From contig JAHEGU010000033.1 of the NCBI GenBank assembly GCA_024644945.1, positions 1-35,225 on the forward strand: 35,225 bases of DNA, written 5' to 3'. This stretch comes from Gammaproteobacteria bacterium. Lineage in GTDB: Bacteria > Pseudomonadota > Gammaproteobacteria > Arenicellales > Poriferihabitantaceae. Below the pieces are notes generated by a model that made no database searches, was not told the origin of the DNA, and was given only the letters and a program-made list of their open reading frames with translations. The number at the start of each line of letters is the position of its first letter. Positions within the stretch are counted from its first letter, which is position 1. This document shows, in pieces, positions 16,653 to 25,232 of the stretch. The position numbers and the translations under genes are program-made.

Positions 16653-17669
16653 TTATTCCTGGGTCACTCGATTGTATTCGATACAGTCCGCAATCAATGT
16701 GATCATTTCGAACATCAGTGAATTAGCCACCAGGGAAGTAATCTGATTTGGGGAATCCTTGGTCGGCATCAGGCACACCACATCTCCACCAATAATATTC
16801 TTGCCCTTCACTGATCGAATCATGCGCATGACCTGGTTAATTCGCAGCCCCTCCATTCCCGCCTCGATATTGGCCACTCCGGGCGCTACGGTGGGATCCA
16901 GACAATCCAGATCAAAGGTAATATAGACCGGCGAATCACCGAGCCGTTGATCTATGATCTCGATAGCGTGATCTATACCGATCTCTGCAAACCTGTCCAT
17001 ATCGATCACCTCATATCCCAGATCGTAGCTTGGCTCCAACCAATCAAGGGTACGAGGATTGCCTCGAATACCTACCTGCACACTGGTATGGGGATCAACG
17101 TGGCCGTCTTTGACCAGATAGCTGGCCCAGTGTGCAGCTGATTTTTTTGCGCCGAGAAAGTGATCGATATGGTGAAACGCGTCGGTATGCGCATCAAAAT
17201 GGAGCAGGCTCACTTTTTGTCCATCGGTGGTTTTCGCGCCCTGGCCCGCAATGGCCTGAAGAATCCCTCCGGTAACTGAATGATCGCCGCCCACCGACAC
17301 CGGTCTTGCGCCAGCAGCGTCGATACGCCGGTAGAAATCGGTGATACGCTGGATACACGCTTCGTTATCATTGGCTTCTGGTAAGGCAACATCGCCAAGG
17401 TCATTAATACGGCACTGCTTCCAGGGATCGACCCCAAACTCTTTGTGCACCCTGCGGCCCAGCGCCGAAATATTACGCACCGCCCTGGGACCGAGATGCT
17501 GGTCTCTCTCCGTGGTGCCGTTGCCGGTACTATGGGGAACGCCTACTAAGGCTATATCACTATTCTCCGGATTCGGGTCGATGGGACAGCGAAACAACGT
17601 TGGTACTCCCCACCAGTAGAGCCCATGCAACATCGCATCGAGCTTTTCCTGGGTAGCCTGGTCGGTCAT
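16653..17669 (-). CDS. Arginase/agmatinase family ureohydrolase
   Basis: A 338-residue binuclear manganese hydrolase that should remove urea from a guanidino compound. All metal ligands are present: His130 in GGDHS, Asp159, His161 and Asp163 in HFDAHTDA, and Asp253 and Asp255 in TFDLDCLDPT. The N-terminal VGVPHSTGNGTTERDQHLGPRAVR segment and the EAGMEG loop resemble agmatinase, guanidinobutyrase and guanidinopropionase. The first Asp-rich motif reads HTDA rather than the common HCDT or HxDT, so the exact substrate is open. It begins two bases after the cupin stop and is followed by the small histidinol-dehydrogenase-like gene. An AGG six bases upstream of the ATG serves as Shine-Dalgarno. Confidence 0.88.
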   Translation of the reverse strand: MTDQATQEKLDAMLHGLYWWGVPTLFRCPIDPNPENSDIALVGVPHSTGNGTTERDQHLGPRAVRNISALGRRVHKEFGVDPWKQCRINDLGDVALPEANDNEACIQRITDFYRRIDAAGARPVSVGGDHSVTGGILQAIAGQGAKTTDGQKVSLLHFDAHTDAFHHIDHFLGAKKSAAHWASYLVKDGHVDPHTSVQVGIRGNPRTLDWLEPSYDLGYEVIDMDRFAEIGIDHAIEIIDQRLGDSPVYITFDLDCLDPTVAPGVANIEAGMEGLRINQVMRMIRSVKGKNIIGGDVVCLMPTKDSPNQITSLVANSLMFEMITLIADCIEYNRVTQE

Positions 17670-17671
17670 CT

Positions 17672-18046
17672 TTAGCCTAACCCCAAATCACTGAAACTAT
17701 AATCAATGCCTATCAACAGACAACCGTTGACGGTTCGGCTGTTGTGTTCAGTCCCTGGCTGGTAGATGACATAGTCTCCTGGACCGAGCACGGTGCCATC
17801 TGACTCAACAAAATCACCTTCCAGGATCAGATACTCCTCGCGCCTTTGGTGCACATGGCGAATTGTTTCGGCACCTGGCTGCATCCGCATCATATAGGCC
17901 CCTTGCCCAGTTTTTCGGTCGTAACTTAAGCGGAGCCAGGCTATGTCCTCCTGCATCGGCCCTTCTATATCGTATTCATCGAACTCGGTGCTCGCAGTGC
18001 GAATTATTTTTCTGTTGGCGCCAAACGAATCGGGAGGTCTGTTCAT
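17672..18046 (-). CDS. Single-domain cupin protein
   Basis: A 124-residue one-domain cupin. The metal-binding set is complete: His64 and His66 in RHVHQRREEYLILEG, Glu70 or Glu71, and His101 in QPGTEHNS within motif 2. The sequence resembles ChrR-like and quercetinase-like small cupins, which range from sensors to dioxygenases, so the role is not assignable. It begins 17 bases after the M48-TerB gene and is separated from the ureohydrolase by two bases, so it is almost certainly translated from the same message as the latter. Confidence 0.8.
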   Translation of the reverse strand: MNRPPDSFGANRKIIRTASTEFDEYDIEGPMQEDIAWLRLSYDRKTGQGAYMMRMQPGAETIRHVHQRREEYLILEGDFVESDGTVLGPGDYVIYQPGTEHNSRTVNGCLLIGIDYSFSDLGLG

Positions 18047-18063
18047 GGTTTTATCCGCTTTAA

Positions 18064-19263
18064 TTAATCTGGTTCACAATCTTGGGCCAGTGTCTGACAT
18101 ATAAAGGCCCTGGAAATTCCAAGCTGGTCGACCATATTATCCATCACTGCACGTTCGATGTCGCTAGCCTTGTTATCCGCCCTCGCCATCACACAAATAT
18201 CCCGCATCACTTGCATCCGCTGTGTCAGGCTAGTTTGTTCATTAGCTGCTTTAATTCGTTTCGGCAGAGCCTCTATGATGCGGTCAATATTCAATCCCTT
18301 ATTGAACTCTCCCCTGCCAAAAAACTTTTCAAACATTGTTATCTCTTCTTGATCGATTCCGCTATCCGCATTTGCCACCGCAATCGCACCCGCAAACAGC
18401 AGCCGCCGCATGGCGTTGGCGGTATCGGTGCGCGCTTCCAGATAACTTGGTTCCATCAAACTCATTAGCCTCTGCACCCCAACTTCAAGATGATCATGCG
18501 TGGTCCCGTTCTCTGTCATAAGCACCGACTGGTCAAACAGAGTGAGCGCCTTGACCCGCAGTGGACTGAAAGGATGGGTGGAAAACCAGTCCTCTCTGGG
18601 TGCACCCTGGCCGGGCTCCGTGTCCTCGACCTGCATTTCATCTAACTGCTTGAGAAACTCGTCCAGGTCGAATCGAATGATCTTATTGCTGAGCCCAGAT
18701 GCCAGCTTAAACAGAGATCTGGCAACACCGTTCATGTCGTTGGCGCAGAATGCACCTGCCCTGTCTGCAGAGACCTCCGCGTTTCTGGACCACGCGAATA
18801 AATCCAGAGCGAGACGCGGATCAGGTCGCTGATTACCACGCAGCAAATAGCCAATGGGGATCTCATGATGATTATAAACATGATGACCAAACTCATGACC
18901 GATCACGAACTTAAGTTCACTGCCCTCGAATCTTTCTAAAAGACTGGATGAGAACATAACGAACAGTTTTCCGTCCTCCGGTTTGAAGCAGGCGGCATTA
19001 AACTGCGGGCTGGAGTACACATAAAGCTCATGCGGAATGTTCATTTCAAGCCTTTCAATGCATTCGTCCGCCATCTTATGGACCTGTGGCGCCATGAAGC
19101 GGCTGAGCCGAACGGAAGTGCCGAGTAACCGCCTGCGGGTGCCCATGGGGCCGTCTTCCTGAATCTTTGCAATGTGGTTATTGACTCGCACTACGTCGGG
19201 ATGCTTAAGCAATTCTGCAGCCATCTCCCGATCATTCTGATATCTGATTACTTCCCAGTTCAT
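18064..19263 (-). CDS. M48-type zinc metallopeptidase with C-terminal TerB-like domain
   Basis: A 399-residue protein with the zinc motif HEFGHH at 123-128 (His123, Glu124, His127) after a typical M48 strand segment that includes FVMFSSSLLERF. Unlike HtpX or BepA it shows neither membrane helices nor a signal peptide, so it appears cytosolic. Residues about 280-395 form a helical TerB-like domain, with FAGAIAVANADSGIDQEE (290-307) and VMARADNKASDIE carrying the acidic clusters seen in tellurite-resistance TerB proteins. Together this suggests a stress- or quality-control protease. It is upstream of the cupin-ureohydrolase unit by 17 bases and may be its first gene, although functional linkage is unproven. 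Confidence 0.82.
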   Translation of the reverse strand: MNWEVIRYQNDREMAAELLKHPDVVRVNNHIAKIQEDGPMGTRRRLLGTSVRLSRFMAPQVHKMADECIERLEMNIPHELYVYSSPQFNAACFKPEDGKLFVMFSSSLLERFEGSELKFVIGHEFGHHVYNHHEIPIGYLLRGNQRPDPRLALDLFAWSRNAEVSADRAGAFCANDMNGVARSLFKLASGLSNKIIRFDLDEFLKQLDEMQVEDTEPGQGAPREDWFSTHPFSPLRVKALTLFDQSVLMTENGTTHDHLEVGVQRLMSLMEPSYLEARTDTANAMRRLLFAGAIAVANADSGIDQEEITMFEKFFGRGEFNKGLNIDRIIEALPKRIKAANEQTSLTQRMQVMRDICVMARADNKASDIERAVMDNMVDQLGISRAFICQTLAQDCEPD

Positions 19264-19331
19264 TTGCTTTCATACCGTCTAAGTTTGCGATAGCCTACCA
19301 TCTCAACCTCTACGGTCAACTCGCCCAGCCC

Positions 19332-20648
19332 ATGTCCAGGGACAGTTCTGCCATTACACATCGCAACGTCTGGTCCCTGGCAGGCCCGATCATTGCTTCA
19401 AATATCTCGGTGCCGCTGGTCGGCGCTGTGGACACCGCAGTAGTAGGCCGTCTCCCGGGCCCAACTTACATAGGGGCAGTAGCTCTGGGTGCGTTGATAT
19501 TCAGTTTTCTATACTGGGGATTTAGCTTTCTTCGTATGGGAACTACCGGGTTTGTGGCCCGAGCCATAGGGGCTAAGGATCAAGCTGAATTGTCGAGAAC
19601 CTATATTCGAGTATTGTTGCTGGCACTGGTGTCCGGACTAGTCGTGATAATTCTCGGCAAACCGATTATTCAACTTGCGCTGGCTATCATCGAAAGCAGC
19701 AATGCGGTCGAGTCACTAGCGGCGGAATACGCATACATTCGAATCTGGAGTGCACCGGCCACACTTTGCCTCTACGTCTTTACCGGAATCCTGATTGGTC
19801 TGCATAACACTCGCGATGTATTTTTACTGCAGGTCGTAATGAACTTGACCAATATCGTGCTGGATCTGGCATTCGTTCCTTGGCTTGGTCTGGGTGTCGC
19901 CGGCGTAGCCTGGGCATCGCTAATCGCGGAATATTTAGCTGCGGGCCTCGGATTCTGGATATTGCGCAAACCCCTGGCCGATGCGTTTACAGATCCTGAT
20001 TGGAGACGAATTCTGGCAATAGCACCGATGTTACTCCTGCTGCGCAGCAACAGTCATATTTTTGTCCGTACAATGTGTCTGGTCTTTTCGTTTGCCTTTT
20101 TTACCGCCCAGAGCGCGAAGCTGGGCGAGCTGGTACTCGCCGCCAACACAATCCTGCTTCATTTGCAGAGCATTATGGCCTATGGATTGGATGGTTTTGC
20201 GCACGCTGTCGAAGCGCTTGCCGGTAGCGCTTATGGTGCGCATAATCGGAACCGGTTCAAGCGGGCGGTGAAACTCACCACCTGGTGGGCCGCGGCCGGA
20301 GCGGCCGCCACCAGTCTGTTTTACTTACTTCTGGGAGAAAGCATCCTTTCGTTATTCAGCGACCAGAAAGCAGTGCTCAACACTGCGTCAGCTTTTCTAC
20401 CCTGGATGATTGCCGCACCAATAGTATCGGTATGGAGCTTTCAATTAGATGGGGTGTTTATTGGTGTCGGCCATACTCGGGAAATGCGCAATGCGATGCT
20501 GGGCTCAACCCTGGGTTACCTGGTTTTAGTGTGGATATTATTACCGATGCTCGGTAATCACGGTCTGTTTCTTGCGCTAACCCTGTTTATGTTGCTGCGC
20601 GCCCTGACTCTCTGGTACTACTATCCACAAATCAGTCGGGTTATTTGA
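19332..20648 (+). CDS. MATE family efflux transporter (DinF type)
   Basis: A 438-residue inner-membrane antiporter with about twelve helices in two MATE repeats (about 10-220 and 230-435). The N-terminal WSLAGPIIASNISVPLVGAVDTAVVGRL and the following segment with GALIFSFLYWGFSFLRMGTT are characteristic of the DinF subgroup. It should export cationic or organic substrates using a Na+ or H+ gradient. The ATG codes for MSRDSSAI, 68 bases after the divergent M48 gene. Its TGA is separated by only two bases from the ATG of the sulfotransferase, so the two are probably co-translated, which hints at a sulfated or amphipathic export product. Confidence 0.92.
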   Translation: MSRDSSAITHRNVWSLAGPIIASNISVPLVGAVDTAVVGRLPGPTYIGAVALGALIFSFLYWGFSFLRMGTTGFVARAIGAKDQAELSRTYIRVLLLALVSGLVVIILGKPIIQLALAIIESSNAVESLAAEYAYIRIWSAPATLCLYVFTGILIGLHNTRDVFLLQVVMNLTNIVLDLAFVPWLGLGVAGVAWASLIAEYLAAGLGFWILRKPLADAFTDPDWRRILAIAPMLLLLRSNSHIFVRTMCLVFSFAFFTAQSAKLGELVLAANTILLHLQSIMAYGLDGFAHAVEALAGSAYGAHNRNRFKRAVKLTTWWAAAGAAATSLFYLLLGESILSLFSDQKAVLNTASAFLPWMIAAPIVSVWSFQLDGVFIGVGHTREMRNAMLGSTLGYLVLVWILLPMLGNHGLFLALTLFMLLRALTLWYYYPQISRVI

Positions 20649-20650
20649 TA

Positions 20651-21430
20651 ATGGCGAAACCGAAGCATCCAATTGTCATGTTATGGGCTCACCCGCGGTC
20701 AATGTCTACTGCCACCGAGCGCATTATGCGCGAACGCGGCGACTTTCACTGCATGCACGAGCCATTCATGTACTACTACTATGTGCATCTCGGAAAAAAA
20801 AGACTGCCCCACTTCGAAATCGAACACGGTCGCCCTTCGGAATTTGATGACATCCTTGCAATGTTATTCGAATCAGCTCAGGAGTCGCCGGTTTTTTCTA
20901 AAGACATGGCCTACTATGTATTACCTGAAATCTACCAATATCCGGCTATAGCAAACGATTTGTCACATTTTTTTCTGGTAAGAGATCCACGTCGAGCAAT
21001 CCTCTCCTATCATAAACTCGATCCCGACCTCCAATGCGATGAAGTCGGTATCGAGTCACAATGGCAATTGTTTAGGTGGATAAAAGACCATACCGGCACA
21101 GCACCTATGGTCATGCGCGCAGAGGATATTCAGGACAATCCTCAGGGCATAATTGGGGCCATGTGGCAGCAGATTGGTCTGGATTTCATCGCCGAGGCTT
21201 TTGAATGGAATAGAGAGAATACGCCTGAAGACTGGCAGCAAGTCAATCAGTGGCATCGCACGGCACTGACCAGACGGTCCATTAAATCGCAACGAAGCAG
21301 TGAACGGGAATTACAGACCGCCTTCGAAAAAGCAGTATACACCGCACCTCAATTGCAACACTATCTTGATCATCATATGCCTTACTACACTGAGCTGGTA
21401 GTGGCAGCAGAACGGTCACTCGCAATATGA
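20651..21430 (+). CDS. PAPS-dependent sulfotransferase family protein
   Basis: A 259-residue protein of the sulfotransferase superfamily. The 5'-phosphosulfate loop is seen as WAHPRSMSTATERI (12-25) and the 3'-phosphate-binding block as FFLVRDPRRAILSYH (107-121). MHEPF (35-39), after the first loop, is also common to this bacterial group. It would transfer sulfate from PAPS to a hydroxyl or amine, with the acceptor unknown. ATG at 20651 is preferred over a TTG two codons upstream that overlaps the MATE stop. It is coupled to the MATE exporter and overlaps tail-to-tail with the MFS gene by 46 bases. Confidence 0.85.
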   Translation: MAKPKHPIVMLWAHPRSMSTATERIMRERGDFHCMHEPFMYYYYVHLGKKRLPHFEIEHGRPSEFDDILAMLFESAQESPVFSKDMAYYVLPEIYQYPAIANDLSHFFLVRDPRRAILSYHKLDPDLQCDEVGIESQWQLFRWIKDHTGTAPMVMRAEDIQDNPQGIIGAMWQQIGLDFIAEAFEWNRENTPEDWQQVNQWHRTALTRRSIKSQRSSERELQTAFEKAVYTAPQLQHYLDHHMPYYTELVVAAERSLAI

Positions 21431-22590
21431 ATCAGAAGCAATGCGGCGAAACTAAGTAGACCGAATCCGGCTACCATTGGGATCAACGTGTAGTTATATA
21501 GCCCTCCAATCAGAAAACCCAGGCTGAGTGACACCAAGGTAGTCACTGAACCAATCACCGACGACGCAAGTCCTGCGATGTGACCCAAGGGTTCTATGGC
21601 CAGCGAGTTCAAATTTCCAAACAGTATGCCGGTGCCAAAAAACGAAGCCATAAGGTAAAGCATCACCCAAAGAAGGGATGGACGGGTATTCATGCAGACA
21701 AGCAGGAACAGGCCGGCGACGATTGCAACAAACCAAAGTGCGATCTTGCTTAACATGCGCATCCCGAGCCGCGTCACTAGTCGAGAGTTTATCCATGAAG
21801 ATAATCCGATAGTGAGTGCGAGAACGGCAAAGTAAAACGGAAATCTGACGCCCAAGCCATAGAGCTCCTGCAGAATCTGTTGCGAGGAATTCAGAAAGCC
21901 AACAAAGGCACCAAAAATCATGCCGGCACAAAGGGTATAGATTACCGCTTCCCGGGTTCTTGAGATTTCAACCAGCCCCCGCCAGATCACCTTAAGCGAA
22001 AAAGGTCGACGTTTTTCCACAGGCAGCGTTTCTTCCTGTCGCACATGAAACCAGATCAGAATAATCACCGACTGCAGCATTAACGCAAGAAAAATCATTC
22101 GCCACTCAGCAAACAGTAAAATCAACTGCCCCAGGGCGGGTGCAATAGCTGGAACCAGTATAAACACCATCATTACGAGAGACATCACTCTCGCCATCTC
22201 GCGCCCAGAAGAATGATCCCTGATAATCGCTACAGTAATAATCCGGGGGCCTGCGGCGCCAAGCCCCTGCAAGAACCTCCCCGCTAGCAGCATTGCGAAG
22301 GAATCCGCCATCCCCGCTATCAAGCTTCCTGCAATGAACATTGCAAATCCGACATAGATAGGGGCTCGCCTGCCGACACTGTCTGAAATTGGGCCATAGA
22401 AAATTTGCCCGATCGCTAACCCGATAAAGAGCACCGTGATAACCAGTTGCCGATCATTGTCATGGGCGACATTCAGATCACTTGCTATCTGAGATAAAGC
22501 TGGCAACATGGCGTCAATCGCTAGAGCCACCATAGACATACTCAGTGCCATTAAGGCAACAAATTCTCGAAAGCCAGCTGGCTTTGGCAT
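21385..22590 (-). CDS. Bcr/CflA-type MFS drug efflux transporter
   Basis: A 401-residue inner-membrane protein with twelve predicted helices. The loop 2-3 signature GPISDSVGRRAPIYVG and the antiporter motif region with RFLQGLGAAGPR are typical of the Bcr/CflA (DHA1) drug:H+ antiporters. It should export a small organic compound; bicyclomycin and sulfonamides are classical substrates of the family but cannot be assumed. The start ATG is 79 bases after the fimV stop on the same strand, and the 3' end overlaps the sulfotransferase gene. Confidence 0.9.
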   Translation of the reverse strand: MPKPAGFREFVALMALSMSMVALAIDAMLPALSQIASDLNVAHDNDRQLVITVLFIGLAIGQIFYGPISDSVGRRAPIYVGFAMFIAGSLIAGMADSFAMLLAGRFLQGLGAAGPRIITVAIIRDHSSGREMARVMSLVMMVFILVPAIAPALGQLILLFAEWRMIFLALMLQSVIILIWFHVRQEETLPVEKRRPFSLKVIWRGLVEISRTREAVIYTLCAGMIFGAFVGFLNSSQQILQELYGLGVRFPFYFAVLALTIGLSSWINSRLVTRLGMRMLSKIALWFVAIVAGLFLLVCMNTRPSLLWVMLYLMASFFGTGILFGNLNSLAIEPLGHIAGLASSVIGSVTTLVSLSLGFLIGGLYNYTLIPMVAGFGLLSFAALLLIHIASDRSAATTSSV

Positions 22591-22669
22591 AGAGGTCTAG
22601 GGTCGATTGGGCAACGAAATGATGTTGCCGGTTACTGGCGAAAACAGAATAAGTTACGTACTCGTACGT

Positions 22670-25057
22670 CTATTTAGACTGCACTTTGTCGGGCAGATCA
22701 TAGTCGAGTTCGATCAATCCGTCATCCAGCTCTTCGACCACATCCTGTGGCAGTTCGGGGGTGTTTCGTTCATCCTGTGAATTTTTTTCCATTGGCTCGA
22801 GCTCATAAGGTGATGACGAGTCCCCGATCGATTCTACCGCCAAAGTTTGCTCAGTCTTTCGTAATGAATTGAGTTCCATTCGCAGCTCATCCCACTGATT
22901 GGGTGAAAACAGCTCGATATCTTCATTCACGCTGACAATAAAATTACGCAAGGACGCATTTCGATGCTCATTATCACCCATGGTTTTATACGCTTTTATA
23001 ATTCGCTTCGCGACCACGAATTTATCGCTGTCCGGTTTGGCGTATTCCTCCCACAGTACTTCGATTGCCTGTTGAGGTCGATGATAGGTGAGATAGACTT
23101 CTGACTGGGTTATCGCATCAACCGCGCTTTCTTGTAAATTATCGAGATCAGCTTCGGACATATCCTTCTGCGGGGCCCAGGGCTCTTCTGCATCATTAAG
23201 GTCTAAAGTCGCAGTAGAACTGGGGGTCACATAGGATACTCCACCTCCTTCAACGTCCACCGTATCGACCGCTTCTATTTCATTCTCTACAACTTCACGA
23301 TGTTTTTTTCTTTGGTCGCGCCGAAGCATCCAGGCGAGCAAAAGAAAGCCCAACAGCAGTATAGCCATCATAAGTTGTGCGATGGGTGTGTTGAACGGGC
23401 CGAGAAAAGATCGGGCGCGATCTATCAGTCCTTGACGGAAAACCATGCTGGGTGAGCTGGTGTCCTGCACAACTCGCACTGACTGTCCGACAACAGTATT
23501 GTCCGAACCGTCGAGGCTCACCGATTGCGACTGCTCAGCGATCACCGCCAAGGCGTCAGCTCTATCCTCCTCAGATAGCGACTCTAAAGACCCACCTCGT
23601 TCACTGGTTTCATTTTCTAAATTCAGTTCGGCGTCCAAGTCGATGTCGCTGTTTGTGGCCGAGATCTCCGATTGGACATAATCCTCTAAAGAATCTGAGT
23701 TTTCGTCTGCTGTTGGTGCATTTATTATGGCGACACCGGGATCCTGCCCGATCTGCAGCGCCAGCTGCTCTACTTTTTGTTCGAGAGTCACCACTCTGTC
23801 TTTTAGTCGCTGATTCTCGTCCTGTAGCTCAACGATGTAAGCATTCATCACAGTCAGCTTCATGCTGAATCCCTGCATTGTAAAACTCTGTTCAGAGCTT
23901 ACCTGCCCGGGGCTTTCCTGCCCGAGGCTTTCCTGCCCGAGGCTTTCCTGCCCGGGGCTTTCGGCGCCTGCTTCAGAAATTATGACGCTGTTGTCCGACA
24001 CCAGATCATCCAGCATGGGTGCCTGACCAGACCGCAGCGCTCTACTACCCTCTTCAGATTTCACACTCTCTGATTCCGCTTGGGCCAGCTCAATAAGACT
24101 CAGTCTGAATCCATCATTCTTATCCTCTACATTGATCTCGGCCTCCGCATTAACTTGCAAAATCTCGTCGGGGTCGCCGATCCACTCCGGCATGACCTGC
24201 GCAAGTTCGACATACTGCTCTTTGGCTTCGACCGACGAGAGTCCGAGAATAGCCTCTGCAGGCGGTACCTCAAGTTCAGCCCCCTTGATCAGATTGTGGA
24301 TCTCACCATTCTGAAATGCTTGAGGGTTTGCGTTATAAAACGCCATTCTGCCCTGAAATCGACTGGCGCCCTGCGGCAGATAACGATCCACAATAATCGA
24401 CAATGAATCTCCAGATTTGACCAATACTCGATCAGGCATTGTGGTTAATATTTGATCCACTTCCTGAGTGGGCATCTCTACCGACGTATCCACAGATGGT
24501 TCGTCCTGTGTACTTTCCATCGAGTCGCCGAGATACTGTTGAGCATCGCGAGGTCTGGCACCAGTGCTACCGACAGTGCCAGAAGCTTCTACCAGGCCAT
24601 CGCTGACTAAACCCTCCTCCTCGATTCTTTGGGGCTGGTACTCCACGGGATTCAGCAACACTGTAAGCTGGTTTCGCATTACCCGCGTTGGCCAGTTCAG
24701 CTCAAGCACGACAGGCACCATGACTTGATTAATTGCATCTTGCGTAGTGACCAACACGGCTGGATCACCTAAGGATTCTAAATCCAAGTCAAGCAAAATC
24801 TGACTGGCAATCACTGGATAGTCCAGTCCCGCCGCCTGGTACCAGGACGGCGCCGCTAGTGAAACACTGAGTTCGTCGAGGTCTCCTTCCTGCACTGACA
24901 ATAGGGGCACTCTGACCCGCAGGGGCTGACCAATATAGGAGTCGACTGTCGGCGTGCCAAATCCAATGGACACTGCTGGGCTAGGAGTAATTGCACATAT
25001 CAGTGCAAACCCCGCATACAAAAATTTCTTAATCACGACGAACTTAAAATTTGGCAA
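22670..25057 (-). CDS. fimV: FimV/HubP-family polar cell-wall-binding protein
   Basis: A 795-residue inner-membrane protein with a signal peptide (about 1-30), a FimV N-terminal domain (about 31-140) and a periplasmic LysM peptidoglycan-binding domain (about 208-265) starting at VLVKSGDSLS. Next come a low-complexity acidic linker with four five-residue ES(P/L)GQ repeats (367-385), a coiled coil (about 395-437), one membrane helix (558-578) and a cytoplasmic tail. The tail has a TPR-like FimV C-terminal region (about 645-715). Such proteins organise the cell pole and type IV pili. The TTG start is supported by a perfect GGAGG six bases upstream. None of the genes that commonly flank fimV in gammaproteobacteria, such as asd or truA, is near. 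Confidence 0.85.
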   Translation of the reverse strand: MPNFKFVVIKKFLYAGFALICAITPSPAVSIGFGTPTVDSYIGQPLRVRVPLLSVQEGDLDELSVSLAAPSWYQAAGLDYPVIASQILLDLDLESLGDPAVLVTTQDAINQVMVPVVLELNWPTRVMRNQLTVLLNPVEYQPQRIEEEGLVSDGLVEASGTVGSTGARPRDAQQYLGDSMESTQDEPSVDTSVEMPTQEVDQILTTMPDRVLVKSGDSLSIIVDRYLPQGASRFQGRMAFYNANPQAFQNGEIHNLIKGAELEVPPAEAILGLSSVEAKEQYVELAQVMPEWIGDPDEILQVNAEAEINVEDKNDGFRLSLIELAQAESESVKSEEGSRALRSGQAPMLDDLVSDNSVIISEAGAESPGQESLGQESLGQESPGQVSSEQSFTMQGFSMKLTVMNAYIVELQDENQRLKDRVVTLEQKVEQLALQIGQDPGVAIINAPTADENSDSLEDYVQSEISATNSDIDLDAELNLENETSERGGSLESLSEEDRADALAVIAEQSQSVSLDGSDNTVVGQSVRVVQDTSSPSMVFRQGLIDRARSFLGPFNTPIAQLMMAILLLGFLLLAWMLRRDQRKKHREVVENEIEAVDTVDVEGGGVSYVTPSSTATLDLNDAEEPWAPQKDMSEADLDNLQESAVDAITQSEVYLTYHRPQQAIEVLWEEYAKPDSDKFVVAKRIIKAYKTMGDNEHRNASLRNFIVSVNEDIELFSPNQWDELRMELNSLRKTEQTLAVESIGDSSSPYELEPMEKNSQDERNTPELPQDVVEELDDGLIELDYDLPDKVQSK
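23896..23962. repeat. 15-bp tandem repeat inside fimV
   Basis: About four and a half copies of a 15-base unit, GGCTTTCCTGCCCGA on the plus strand. Copies at 23911-23925, 23926-23940 and 23941-23955 are near identical; a degraded copy precedes them and a partial one follows. They encode the ES(P/L)GQ pentapeptides in the periplasmic linker and keep the reading frame. Copy number may vary between strains by slippage. Confidence 0.85.
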
Positions 25058-25063
25058 CAGAGA

Positions 25064-25068
25064 CCTCC
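25064..25068 (-). promoter_or_regulatory. Shine-Dalgarno deciding the TTG start of fimV
   Basis: GGAGG on the minus strand with a six-base spacer to TTG at 25055-25057. The next GTG, seven codons further in, would truncate the signal peptide's positive n-region. Confidence 0.65.
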
Positions 25069-25232
25069 GACTCTGAGCACCTGCATTCCCGGACTGGGTC
25101 GTTAATTATTGCTTTCCTTGGCAGCTCGTTCGGACGAATTACCGGGAAACACCAGACCTAGGGCCCCTTTGTTATTCAAAGTGTCATGAGTATATCCTAA
25201 GCTATTGATAATTGTCGAGTTTTAAAAACTCT

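Noticed and set aside
25217-25231. AT-rich inverted repeat GAGTTTT-A-AAAACTC just after the DUF4412-like gene stop
   Set aside because: The stem is AT-rich with a one-base loop and no clear T-run, so it is a poor terminator.
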